A DNA stretch of 6,870 nucleotides from Desulfobulbaceae bacterium UBA2262 (lineage in GTDB: Bacteria; Desulfobacterota; Desulfobulbia; Desulfobulbales; Desulfurivibrionaceae). Each line of letters starts with the position of its first letter. Positions within the stretch are counted from its first letter, which is position 1. Below, in pieces: positions 1 to 5,641 of the stretch. The notes below the pieces were generated by a model. That model saw only the letters and a program-made list of their open reading frames with translations. It ran no database searches and was not told the DNA's origin. Where the stretch lies: positions 1 through 6,870 of the forward strand of contig DDXK01000079.1 in assembly GCA_002347185.1 (NCBI GenBank), given 5' to 3'. The position numbers and the translations under genes are program-made.

Positions 1-364
1 CCACGGAAACTTCGCTCAGGCGAATATCAAATTCCTGGCGGATGAGATCGCGCACCATTGCCCGCGTCCACAGAGCAAATTCGAATCTCAACTGGCGCGG
101 ATTGTTGCCGACCACAAGCCGATAAATCTTCTGCATCTGGTTGCCGGTCAGCCTGGGAGGACGCCCGGTTGCCGGCCTGCTGCGCAAGCCCTCTATCCCG
201 TGTTCCCGGTACCTGGTCAACCATTCGTAAATCCGGGCGCGGCTAAAACCCAAAGTCTTTATGACCGCTTCCGGGCTTTCTCCTGCCTCCACACGCTTGA
301 CCGCCCGAATCCGAAGCTCTTCGAGGGTCTTGTGATCCAGTTTGCGTCCATCGAGTTCGTTCAT
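1..364 (-). CDS. IS630-family transposase, N-terminal part
   Basis: About 121 codons are visible from ATG at 364-362; the rest lies beyond the left edge. The protein begins MNELDGRKLDHKTLEELRI and continues with a helix-turn-helix region (AVIKTLGFSRARIYEWLTRY), then a GRPPRLTG linker typical of the winged-helix DNA-binding half of IS630/Tc1-mariner transposases. The C-terminal DDE catalytic half is outside the window, so activity cannot be judged. There is no Shine-Dalgarno site before the ATG. A promoter -10 box ends only 6 bases upstream, so the transcript may be leaderless. The reading frame is intact as far as it can be followed. Confidence 0.85.
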   Translation of the reverse strand, partial: MNELDGRKLDHKTLEELRIRAVKRVEAGESPEAVIKTLGFSRARIYEWLTRYREHGIEGLRSRPATGRPPRLTGNQMQKIYRLVVGNNPRQLRFEFALWTRAMVRDLIRQEFDIRLSEVSV

Positions 365-370
365 GACCGC

Positions 371-399
371 AGTATAACATATGTTCTCTAAATTATGAA
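371..399 (-). promoter_or_regulatory. Promoter of the IS630 transposase
   Basis: On the minus strand TTCATA (399-394) and TATACT (376-371) are separated by 17 bases. They match the sigma-70 -35 box at 4 of 6 and the -10 box at 5 of 6 positions. The start codon follows 6 bases after the -10 box, so transcription would begin at or next to the ATG. The promoter lies within the IS end, so the element carries its own expression signal. Confidence 0.55.
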
Positions 400-408
400 C
401 TAATTAAT

Positions 409-543
409 AATCCACGGACCATGGCCAACCTGGACAGCATGGGGTCCGGGCCGCCGAGGGTAAAGTGGGGCAGCCAGAGGGTATTTTACCCAGTTCTCGG
501 CCTTGTCGCCTGGCTCAGAGACAGAGTGCAGGAGGGGGGGTAA
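409..543 (+). pseudogene. AlpA/HTH_17-type DNA-binding regulator, C-terminal remnant cut by IS630
   Basis: An open frame runs out of the IS junction and ends at TAA 541-543. It reads NPRTMANLDSMGSGPPRVKW followed by a V-F-Y-P segment and a WLRDR helix near the end. The order 'NLDS.GSGPPRVKWG...V.YP...L..WL' is the C-terminal half of the small excisionase/AlpA-like helix-turn-helix family, in which a short helical HTH precedes GPP and a beta wing. The N-terminal helices that should come first are missing, and the IS630 end lies exactly there. The ATG at 421 is inside the family's conserved region and is probably not a native start. The stop is 3 bases before mobC, so the intact gene was probably the first gene of the mob operon. 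It may have been its regulator or a recombination directionality factor (inference). Confidence 0.6.
531..535 (+). promoter_or_regulatory. Shine-Dalgarno site of mobC
   Basis: GGAGG lies in a purine run (GGAGGGGGGG, 531-540) that ends 6 bases before the mobC ATG at 547. It overlaps the last codons of the interrupted regulator gene, which suggests the two were translationally coupled before the IS insertion. Confidence 0.6.
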
Positions 544-546
544 CGA

Positions 547-819
547 ATGAGCGACAAACTGCAAAAGCTTGAGGCTCGGAAGGCCAAAATCGCGGCAGAA
601 ATCAGCCGCATTCGGGGGCGGGAGGCGGCCCAGGCAAGGAAAGATGACACCCGCCGGAAAATTATCGTTGGCGGGCTGGTATGGGGAATGGTGCAGCGTG
701 GGGAAGTGGTGGACAAAAACGGCCTCCTGGCAGCCCTGGATAAGTCCCTTACCCGGCCTCAAGATCGCGCCCTTTTCAATCTGCCGCCCGCATGCCCCGA
801 GACCCCCAGAAGGGGGTAA
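547..819 (+). CDS. mobC: Relaxosome accessory protein MobC (IncQ/RSF1010 type)
   Basis: This is a 90-residue basic protein that opens with a coiled coil (LQKLEARKAKIAAEISRIRG). It continues with a RKDDTRRKIIVGG motif and a C-terminal DRALFNLPP. All three blocks occur in the same order in RSF1010 MobC (94 residues), which helps melt oriT so the relaxase can nick. The small TraD family of Ti-type systems shares this architecture, so a TraD-like label is the alternative. The TAA stop (817-819) lies inside the nic region of oriT, so the end of the gene is part of the origin. In RSF1010 mobC points away from mobA; here both read rightward. The start is supported by a strong ribosome binding site. 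Confidence 0.85.
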   Translation: MSDKLQKLEARKAKIAAEISRIRGREAAQARKDDTRRKIIVGGLVWGMVQRGEVVDKNGLLAALDKSLTRPQDRALFNLPPACPETPRRG

Positions 820-873
820 GGGCGCACTTAGGGGTTTCCTTCGGAAACCCGGTGCGCCAGGGTTGAACCCTGG
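802..873 (-). other. oriT: IncQ-type origin of transfer (oriT)
   Basis: Read on the minus strand, an 8-bp perfect inverted repeat (GGGTTTCC / GGAAACCC, arms 850-843 and 839-832, 3-base loop) is followed by CTAAGTGCGCCCTT (831-818). RSF1010/R1162 has a TTTC..GAAA-type inverted repeat followed by TAA(A/G)TGCG-CCCT with the nick after TGCG. By analogy the nick here falls on the minus strand between 823 and 822. A second inverted repeat beyond the nick (ACCCCC 802-807, GGGGGT 812-817) resembles the CCCTAC/GTAGGG repeat downstream of nic in IncQ. The arms GGCGCAC (821-827) and GTGCGCC (852-858) also pair, enclosing the main hairpin. With this polarity mobC and the IS side would enter the recipient first and mobA last. 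Confidence 0.8.
857..873. repeat. 17-bp palindrome upstream of mobA (possible operator)
   Basis: CCAGGGTT-G-AACCCTGG is a perfect 8-bp inverted repeat around one central base, 24 bases before the relaxase start. It has no T-run, so it is not a typical terminator. It could bind a dimeric regulator such as MobC or the lost HTH protein, or belong to the oriT fold. No clear sigma-70 promoter was found beside it. Confidence 0.4.
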
Positions 874-897
874 ACCCAAAGGAAGAAAAAAGAAGCA

Positions 898-2523
898 ATG
901 GCAATTTATCATCTCCATGTGGCGACAGGCAGCAGAGCCAAAGGGCAGAGCGCGGCAGCCAAGGCGAGGTATATCCTTCGAGAGGGAAAATACAAAAAGG
1001 ATAGCGAGGAGGTGCTTTTTTCTGATTCTGGAAATATGCCAGCGTGGGCTGCCTCCCGCCCCCTGAAGTACTGGCGGGCCGCTGATGATTTCGAAAGGGC
1101 CAACGGGGTGCTTTTCCGCGAGATTGATCTAGCCTTGCCCGTTGAGCTGGATCTTGCCCAAAAAATTCAGCTCGCGAAAAAGTTTTCTGAGGAAGCAGCA
1201 GAGGGCCAATTGCCATACACAATGGGCATGCACCGCGGCAAAGAGCACAACCCTCATCTCCACCTGATGTTTTCTGAAAGGATCAACGATGGTCACCGGC
1301 GCGCCCCTGAAACTTGGTTCAGGCGAGCGGCATCGGCCGGCAAGCCCCCAGAAACAGGAGGGGCCAGGAAGGCCGACATAGGCAGCCAGCGCAAGGCGTG
1401 GCTGCAACAAATAAGGGAGAGGTGGGCAGATCTAGCCAATGAAGCTTTGGCGGAGGCTGGTTTTTCAGCCAGGATTGACCACCGCACCCTAGAGGCACAG
1501 GGGATCGACCGGCTTCCCCAGATCCACATGGGGCCGGCCGTAGTGGAGATGGAGGAAAAAGGCCTGAGCACCGACCGTGCCGACCGCGCCATTGAAATAG
1601 CCGAGGCTAACCAACTGGCAAAAGAGATGCAAGAAATAGATAGGGAAATCATCAATGAACAACAACGCAATCGACAGGGTGAAGCAGGCCCGCCGCCGGC
1701 CGGAAATCGGCGAGCTACAAGCCCAGCTCCAGCGGGCAAATCTGAAAATCACAAGGCTGGAAAAGGAGCTGCAAGGAATGGGCAAAGCCCTGAGAAAGCA
1801 CCTGCTGCAGCACAAAGAAAATCAGCCGCGGCCGGGCCTGCTTGGGTTGCTGGTGGCGAGGCTGAGAAGATGAAAAATGACTATCGTGCAGCCGAAGAAT
1901 CCTTCAGGCGAAAAAGAGCTTGGCTCAAAGATTCCAAGGAGCTGATAGCCCCGCCGTTGGCCCTGGGGCTGGACCATTCGCAGGAGCAACGCCGCCGAGA
2001 ATTTTTCCAGTCGTGGCGATGGCTAGGAGATGGCGAAGAAGAGATCCGGCGGCGGGCGGCGCGGGAAAACAGGCAGGCCGCCGAAATCCTGCGCGACCTG
2101 GAGCACAGGCAGTATTTAATGAGGCAGGAAATAGAAAGAAGAGATAGGGAGGCCTACTACCTGCTCCGGCAGATCGAGGAGCTCAAGCCACACCAGATTT
2201 TCAAAAAATCAGATTTGAGCGGAAAATTGCGGGTGGCGCAGGAGGCTTTGAGGGAGGCCCAGGAAGAAAAAAAGAAGCTCGCGCTGGACGAGAAAAAGCT
2301 GTACCACGGCGTGCCGCAGAGCGCCGTGGAGCAGTTCTCGAGGAAAAAAGAGGCCGAGAGGGAAAAAGCCCTGGCCGAGCTGATGAAAAAAGAGGCTGAT
2401 GAAAAAAGAGAAAGGGAAGAGCAGGCTAGGAGAAGGGAGGAGCGGGAAAATAGGCCCAGCCCCAGACCGCAGGCCCGCAGCCCCCGGAAATCAGGCGGGT
2501 GGACACCCCCGCGGCCATCATAA
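898..2523 (+). CDS. mobA: MobA/MobL-family relaxase (MOBQ)
   Basis: This 541-residue relaxase nicks oriT and stays bound to the 5' end of the transferred strand. The start MAIYHLHVATGSRAKGQSAA mirrors RSF1010 MobA. The catalytic tyrosine is Y25 (AKARYILREGKY), and the metal-binding histidines are H112, H120 and H122 (MHRGKEHNPHLHL), the RSF1010 positions as I recall them. The signature HRTLEAQGIDRLP lies at about 195-207, followed by GPAVVEMEEKG. Residues 1-230 form the relaxase domain. Residues 260-324 are a Pro/Ala/Gly-rich linker that coincides with a nested gene in the +1 frame. Residues 325-541 are a highly charged coiled coil with a Pro/Arg-rich end. RSF1010 MobA is longer and carries a RepB' primase domain there, which is absent here. 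AGG and AGA arginine codons are common, unlike in the host genes at the right. The ribosome binding site is weak (GGAAG at 881-885); homology fixes the start. Confidence 0.93.
   Translation: MAIYHLHVATGSRAKGQSAAAKARYILREGKYKKDSEEVLFSDSGNMPAWAASRPLKYWRAADDFERANGVLFREIDLALPVELDLAQKIQLAKKFSEEAAEGQLPYTMGMHRGKEHNPHLHLMFSERINDGHRRAPETWFRRAASAGKPPETGGARKADIGSQRKAWLQQIRERWADLANEALAEAGFSARIDHRTLEAQGIDRLPQIHMGPAVVEMEEKGLSTDRADRAIEIAEANQLAKEMQEIDREIINEQQRNRQGEAGPPPAGNRRATSPAPAGKSENHKAGKGAARNGQSPEKAPAAAQRKSAAAGPAWVAGGEAEKMKNDYRAAEESFRRKRAWLKDSKELIAPPLALGLDHSQEQRRREFFQSWRWLGDGEEEIRRRAARENRQAAEILRDLEHRQYLMRQEIERRDREAYYLLRQIEELKPHQIFKKSDLSGKLRVAQEALREAQEEKKKLALDEKKLYHGVPQSAVEQFSRKKEAEREKALAELMKKEADEKREREEQARRREERENRPSPRPQARSPRKSGGWTPPRPS
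1655..1873 (+). CDS. mobB: Nested MobB-like mobilization protein in the +1 frame of mobA
   Basis: A 72-codon frame lies wholly inside mobA, covering its residues 253-325. It begins MNNNAIDRVKQARRRPEIGE. RSF1010 mobB, also nested inside mobA just after the relaxase domain, begins MNAIDRVKKSRGINEL, so both position and N-terminus agree. In the mobA frame the same bases give NEQQRNRQGE, again like RSF1010 MobA (ERNRQ). The middle is a lysine/leucine-rich coiled coil, and the C-terminus ends in a short apolar stretch (GLLGLLVARLRR). RSF1010 MobB is longer (137 residues) and has a membrane segment, so this would be a shortened version. TAGGGA (1641-1646) lies 8 bases before the ATG as a modest ribosome binding site. 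MobB stabilises the relaxosome and links the relaxase to the transfer channel. Confidence 0.65.
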   Translation: MNNNAIDRVKQARRRPEIGELQAQLQRANLKITRLEKELQGMGKALRKHLLQHKENQPRPGLLGLLVARLRR

Positions 2524-2538
2524 AAAGGCAGGTGAGCA

Positions 2539-3834
2539 ATGAACGTCGCCAGCGCCACTTCGAGACGGGAAAGGGTAAAGAAGCAGCAGCCCACCCGAAA
2601 AAAACAAGTCCGCGACAGGGTCTTATCTGAGATTTTGAAAACCCCGGGCGGGCGTGACCTGCTCGCCCTGGTCCGTGCCTCAGGCCGGAGGCGCATCGGG
2701 GCAATTGAGGCCGTAACGCCGCCCGGCTCCTTTCTTGATCTGGTTGTCGAACAGGTAAAGACTAGAACTGACCTGCCCGCCGAGATTGGCTTGGCTGTCG
2801 TCCTGTCGCAGATTGCCGCCGCGTTGAGCCAGGCTGGAACAACCGTCTTGTGGCCCGACTCCGACAAGCCTGTTGAGATGGATATGTGGATGGTCGTGCT
2901 CGCGCCGAGCGGCGCCGGCAAAACGTTGCTGCGCAACCTTGTCGCCGAAGCACTGGATTTGCAGCTCCGGGAGCTGCCCGAGCCGGGCAGCTCCCGGGCG
3001 TTTCTGCAGGCCTTGGACGAATGCGCAGGGGTTGCGTGCTGGTCCCGCGACGAATACGGGCAGCTTGTTCGCCAGATCGCGGATGGTGGACCCATGGCGC
3101 AGCTTCGGGACTACATGCTTAGGAGTTATGACCATGTCCCGCTCGAAGTCTCGACCATGAAAGACGGACTGGTCAGGATCGAGAACCCGCGGCTCTCCAT
3201 TTTCGGGTCCACAGTAGATAGCACCTGGTCGAGCTGCATCGATGCCGCTATGTTGGCCGATGGTCTGCTTGCCCGGCATTTGTTCATCGTCGCTGATCGG
3301 CGACCGCTGAGCGTACCGCGCTATCCAATTGCAGAGATGAAGCAAGTCATCGAGCAGGCCGCCGGGCCGTTGCGAATACGCATCAAGGAGCAGGAACAGT
3401 TCGTCATCACGGAGGAGGCCGCGAAGTTTTACGATGTGGCCTGGGTAGAGCTTGTGCAGTCGATTCGCAGCACCATCGACCCGGCCTATATCCGTCGCGT
3501 TACCTGGGGAGCGGCACGGTATGCGGTCATCTACCACATGTTACTTGGGCAGTCAGGGCGCGAAATCGGCACCGAGGCCATGCGCTGGGCGTGGCGAATG
3601 ACGCAGTTGCATTTGCAGTACGTTCGTGAAGTTTTGAATCTGTCTGATCCTTCGGCATCGAGCAAGCTCGACCGTATCATTGAGTGGGTCATGGAACGGG
3701 AAAAAGAAGGAGCAAATGTGCACGATAAAGGGTTCATTCGTACCCTTTTACAGCGTTTTCGGGCCGATTTAAAAAGCACGGCAGAGGCAAAGCAGGTAAT
3801 TGATTTAATAGGGAAAATTGGCAAAAATGACTGA
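2539..3834 (+). CDS. P-loop helicase/ATPase, DUF3987-like (plasmid replication type)
   Basis: This 431-residue protein has a basic N-terminus (1-25) and a RecA-like ATPase core at about 60-260. Walker A is LAPSGAGKT (K128), and the probable Walker B is VACWSRDEYG (D171, E172). An IFGST segment (221-225) looks like a sensor strand. DGLLARHLFI (241-250), with a likely arginine finger at R246, matches the GLL.R.L signature of DUF3987 proteins. These occur on plasmids and integrative elements, often as primase-helicases; no primase domain is present here. The helical tail (300-430) is typical of the family. AGGTGA (2530-2535) precedes the start, which is 15 bases after the mobA stop, so the two are probably co-transcribed. 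In IncQ plasmids a hexameric helicase (RepA) does the replication job; whether this protein is a functional substitute is inference. Confidence 0.7.
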   Translation: MNVASATSRRERVKKQQPTRKKQVRDRVLSEILKTPGGRDLLALVRASGRRRIGAIEAVTPPGSFLDLVVEQVKTRTDLPAEIGLAVVLSQIAAALSQAGTTVLWPDSDKPVEMDMWMVVLAPSGAGKTLLRNLVAEALDLQLRELPEPGSSRAFLQALDECAGVACWSRDEYGQLVRQIADGGPMAQLRDYMLRSYDHVPLEVSTMKDGLVRIENPRLSIFGSTVDSTWSSCIDAAMLADGLLARHLFIVADRRPLSVPRYPIAEMKQVIEQAAGPLRIRIKEQEQFVITEEAAKFYDVAWVELVQSIRSTIDPAYIRRVTWGAARYAVIYHMLLGQSGREIGTEAMRWAWRMTQLHLQYVREVLNLSDPSASSKLDRIIEWVMEREKEGANVHDKGFIRTLLQRFRADLKSTAEAKQVIDLIGKIGKND

Positions 3835-3879
3835 AAGTTGTTGGCGCTTTGTTGGCACTCATTTGCCAACAACTTTTTT
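3835..3879 (+). terminator. Hairpin-T terminator after the mob-helicase operon
   Basis: AAGTTGTTGGC (3835-3845) pairs perfectly with GCCAACAACTT (3865-3875) around a 19-base loop, followed by a T-run (3874-3879). It starts directly after the helicase stop codon. The loop holds a further GTTGGC that can form an alternative shorter stem with the same right arm. The arms are also members of the TTGTTGGC repeat set, so the site may serve a second role as a protein-binding element. Confidence 0.65.
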
Positions 3880-3922
3880 CCATATAAATCAGATGGTTAA
3901 TTCATGTTTTGTTGTTGTTGGC
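3838..3922. repeat. Four-copy TTGTTGGC cluster with AT-rich patch (possible origin or operator)
   Basis: The 8-mer TTGTTGGC occurs at 3838-3845, 3849-3856 and 3915-3922, and inverted at 3865-3872. The first two start 11 bases apart, about one helical turn. Between the inverted copy and the last copy is an AT-rich stretch (3874-3912, including CATATAAAT). Short direct repeats beside AT-rich DNA next to a helicase gene recall replication origins with iterons, but the repeats are shorter than the roughly 20-bp IncQ iterons. An operator for a repressor is the other reading. Confidence 0.4.
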
Positions 3923-3980
3923 AGGGGGGAGGGTGTCGGCGGCAGCCTGGAAAAAGCCTTATGCGCTATCCGCGCTTGCA

Positions 3981-4014
3981 AGCCTCGGGGCTATCCGCCC
4001 TGGGGCTTTTTTTT
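3981..4014 (+). terminator. Strong rho-independent terminator
   Basis: AGCCTCGGGGC (3981-3991) pairs with GCCCTGGGGCT (3997-4007) through 11 pairs, two of them G-U, around a 5-base loop. Eight T follow (4007-4014). It faces rightward and would stop read-through from the mob-helicase operon before the convergent integrase gene. Confidence 0.75.
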
Positions 4015-4070
4015 GCCTTGAAGGGGAAGGGTTCCCCTGCGGGGCTCCCTTCGGGGGGCATGAAGCTGCT

Positions 4071-4106
4071 CCAGGCTTCAGGCCTCCCGGCCAGCGCCTG
4101 GTTTTT
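4071..4106 (+). terminator. Second rightward hairpin with T-run
   Basis: CCAGGC (4071-4076) pairs with GCCTGG (4096-4101). An inner GGCC/GGCC stem (4081-4084, 4089-4092) is separated from it by a small internal loop, and five T follow (4102-4106). CTGCT (4066-4070) and AGCAG (4109-4113) can extend the structure. It is less regular than the upstream terminator. Confidence 0.5.
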
Positions 4107-4373
4107 CAAGCAGTTCTTTCCCGTTTCCTGGCCAAAGCTTCGCTTTTCTTGCCCGGCGCAAGCCGGCCACTAAACTCCCCGAAGAGCATGGCCGCTGGCC
4201 GAAGGCCTGAAGGCCATCGCGGGCCGCAGGCATAGGGGAGGGCTTGCCGAAGAGAAAAACGCTTAGAGGGGCCTTTCCGTTCGTTTTTGCCCCTAACTCC
4301 AATTCCTCCCTCAAGGCTGGCTTTTGTGCCGGTCTTGCAGATCGGCGTGGCAGGCCTTCCCGCATAGGGCCGG

Positions 4374-5591
4374 TTATTTAGATGACGTCCCGTTCTTTAC
4401 CATCGGCAGAATCTTTGCCGGTTGGTCTTCCTTCAAGGATTGGGCCAGCCCCTGCATGGCCCGACGCTGGATATTTTCATCGCCTTTCGCGTACCGAAAT
4501 ACCATCGCGGCCGTTTTCCACCCGAAAAGTATTTGCAGATCTTTTACCGGCACCCCGCGTCGCGCTGCCAGCGTTGCGGCTGTATGCCTCAAGGAGTGGA
4601 ATGATATTCGATCCCGTGGAGCCCGATTTTCGTTTAACCTGAGGCGGTCTACCGCCGTTCGAAACGCGGAGGGCGGCTCGCGGTGGATCGACCCGTCACG
4701 CTTGGTGAAGACGCGCTCCCCCGTGCCGCCGATCCCTCGGCGTTCAAGCATTGCCATGATTTCGGGCACCAGATAGATTTCCCGTGACTCGTGGTTTTTC
4801 GTGTCCGGAAATAGCGCGGCACCGCGCACGAGATCAACGTGCTCCCAGGTTAGCCGGGCGGCCTCCGAGAATCGGCACCCAACGTAGGCGCAAAACAGTG
4901 TTATATCATGGGCCGCCGGGTCGGCCATGGCCAGGTGGCCTAGAATTTCCTTCAACTCTTGCGGGGTGAGCACCCGGAGGCGGGTATTGTTCACCTTGGG
5001 CAACTGTACGCCAGCTGCCGGATTATCGCCAGCCTTGACCAGCTTCCGCTTGGCAGCCAGTTTCCATATGCGGTACAGGGTGCCGACGGCGTATTGCTGT
5101 GTGCGCGGAGACAGCCCTCGCGATCGCATGCAGTCCAGCATTCGCTCCACGTCTTCCTGCATGATCTTTTTCAGCGACTTATCACCCATGGCGGGGCTGA
5201 TGTGCTTTGCAAAATGATATTCCTCTTTGCTCCAGGATGATTTATTCGGCAACCGAGCTTTGAGGTGGTTGAGATAGTCCTGGAGCCAGAATTCCGAAAG
5301 AGACAACCTTTCTGCTTCTTGGGCGGCTAACTCCCGCGCCTGGATGGCCCGTTTTTCTTTAAGAGTGCGCGGGCCATTGCCGGTGGTGGCTGCCTTTTTC
5401 AGGTCGGCAAGCTCAGCTGCTGCCTTTGCCTCCGACCAACCTTCCGAGGCCCACCCAAGGCCTTCCTCGCGTCTTTGTCCTTCCACCTGATAGCGGATGG
5501 CGAAGTACCTGTCTTTTTTTACACCGTGACGCCGGGTTTCATGTTCGTAATACCTCACTCCACGCGTTCCGGTTGACTTCCATTTTGCCAT
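4374..5591 (-). CDS. int: Tyrosine recombinase, element integrase
   Basis: This 405-residue site-specific recombinase would integrate and excise the element at the tRNA-Leu gene. The N-terminal part (1-95) is basic and aromatic (RYYEHETRRHG), suited to arm-site binding. A core-binding SAM-like domain spans about 98-190. The catalytic domain carries R240 (YVGCRFSEAARLTW), K265 (DTKNHESREIYL), H332 and R335 (HSLRHTAATLA), W358 (ILFGWKTAAMVFRYAKG) in place of the second histidine, and nucleophile Y367. Trp at the second histidine position is tolerated in functional family members, so the enzyme looks intact. AAGGAG (5602-5597) lies 5 bases before the ATG. The gene sits next to the attachment site and reads away from it, converging with the mob-helicase operon. 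No clear terminator follows its stop. Confidence 0.93.
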   Translation of the reverse strand: MAKWKSTGTRGVRYYEHETRRHGVKKDRYFAIRYQVEGQRREEGLGWASEGWSEAKAAAELADLKKAATTGNGPRTLKEKRAIQARELAAQEAERLSLSEFWLQDYLNHLKARLPNKSSWSKEEYHFAKHISPAMGDKSLKKIMQEDVERMLDCMRSRGLSPRTQQYAVGTLYRIWKLAAKRKLVKAGDNPAAGVQLPKVNNTRLRVLTPQELKEILGHLAMADPAAHDITLFCAYVGCRFSEAARLTWEHVDLVRGAALFPDTKNHESREIYLVPEIMAMLERRGIGGTGERVFTKRDGSIHREPPSAFRTAVDRLRLNENRAPRDRISFHSLRHTAATLAARRGVPVKDLQILFGWKTAAMVFRYAKGDENIQRRAMQGLAQSLKEDQPAKILPMVKNGTSSK

Positions 5592-5609
5592 CTAAGCTCC
5601 TTGACAAAA

Positions 5610-5622
5610 AAAATCCCTCGGG
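5610..5622 (+). repeat. Second copy of the 13-bp tRNA core sequence
   Basis: AAAATCCCTCGGG here is identical to 5773-5785 in the tRNA-Leu remnant, 163 bases away. GAC precedes both, with two extra A here. It lies in the short leader between int and its upstream repeats. It may be an old or secondary core site left by an earlier recombination, or part of the recombination site itself. A chance 13-base match this close is unlikely. Confidence 0.5.
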
Positions 5623-5641
5623 TTAATTCTCTCCCCATCCT

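Larger units (their letters stand above)
1..406 (-). mobile_element. IS630-family insertion sequence, 5' end (partial)
   Basis: The left edge holds one end of an insertion sequence whose transposase reads leftward out of the window. The family call rests on the transposase N-terminus. The IS end is not precisely fixed. IS630 elements insert at TA dinucleotides, and TA occurs at 401-402, 405-406 and 408-409, so the junction most likely lies between 400 and 410. An imperfect inverted repeat (GTTC at 383-386, GAAC at 397-400) sits just inside. To the right of the junction an interrupted reading frame for a helix-turn-helix regulator resumes, which supports this being an insertion boundary. The other terminal repeat is outside the window, so it cannot be compared. 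Confidence 0.8.
3923..4373. other. GC-rich, hairpin-dense non-coding region between helicase and integrase
   Basis: No convincing gene lies here; open frames on both strands are shadows over inverted repeats without homology I recognise. Beyond the two terminators listed separately, GGGGAA-GGG-TTCCCC lies at 4023-4037, with an alternative CCCC-TGC-GGGG at 4034-4044. A nested palindrome, ATGGCC (4188-4193) with GGCCAT (4212-4217), encloses GGCC-GAA-GGCC (4197-4207). CTCCCC (4175-4180) and GGGGAG (4235-4240) form outer arms around this, and AGGGGC (4267-4272) pairs with GCCCCT (4289-4294). GCTATCCGC is directly repeated (3965-3973, 3990-3998), as is CCGAAGAG (4179-4186, 4247-4254). Such folding could suit single-strand initiation sites or a structured RNA; none can be assigned. 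Confidence 0.5.

Noticed and set aside
366..410. Outward promoter from the IS630 end toward mobC
   Set aside because: TA-rich hexamers are present, but none has an acceptable -35 partner at 16-18 bases on the plus strand.
400..918. Minus-strand frame of 172 codons opposite mobC and oriT
   Set aside because: It covers mobC and the oriT hairpins, is proline-rich without family features, and has no ribosome binding site. It is a GC-rich shadow frame.
1293..1815. Minus-strand frames opposite the relaxase domain
   Set aside because: They overlap the conserved MobA motifs, whose coding sense is beyond doubt, and show no motifs of their own.
2157..3095. Long minus-strand frame of 312 codons opposite mobA and the helicase
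   Set aside because: It spans the end of one well-supported gene and the start of another, and its serine/phenylalanine-rich product mirrors the Lys/Glu-rich coiled coil on the other strand.
3837..3922. CRISPR-like array suggested by repeated TTGTTGGC
   Set aside because: The repeats are only 8 bases, irregularly spaced, and one is inverted; there are no spacers of uniform length and no cas genes.
3818..4365. Several frames of 67-108 codons on both strands in the region after the helicase
   Set aside because: They run through terminator hairpins and inverted repeats, lack ribosome binding sites and show no domain features. I treat the region as non-coding.
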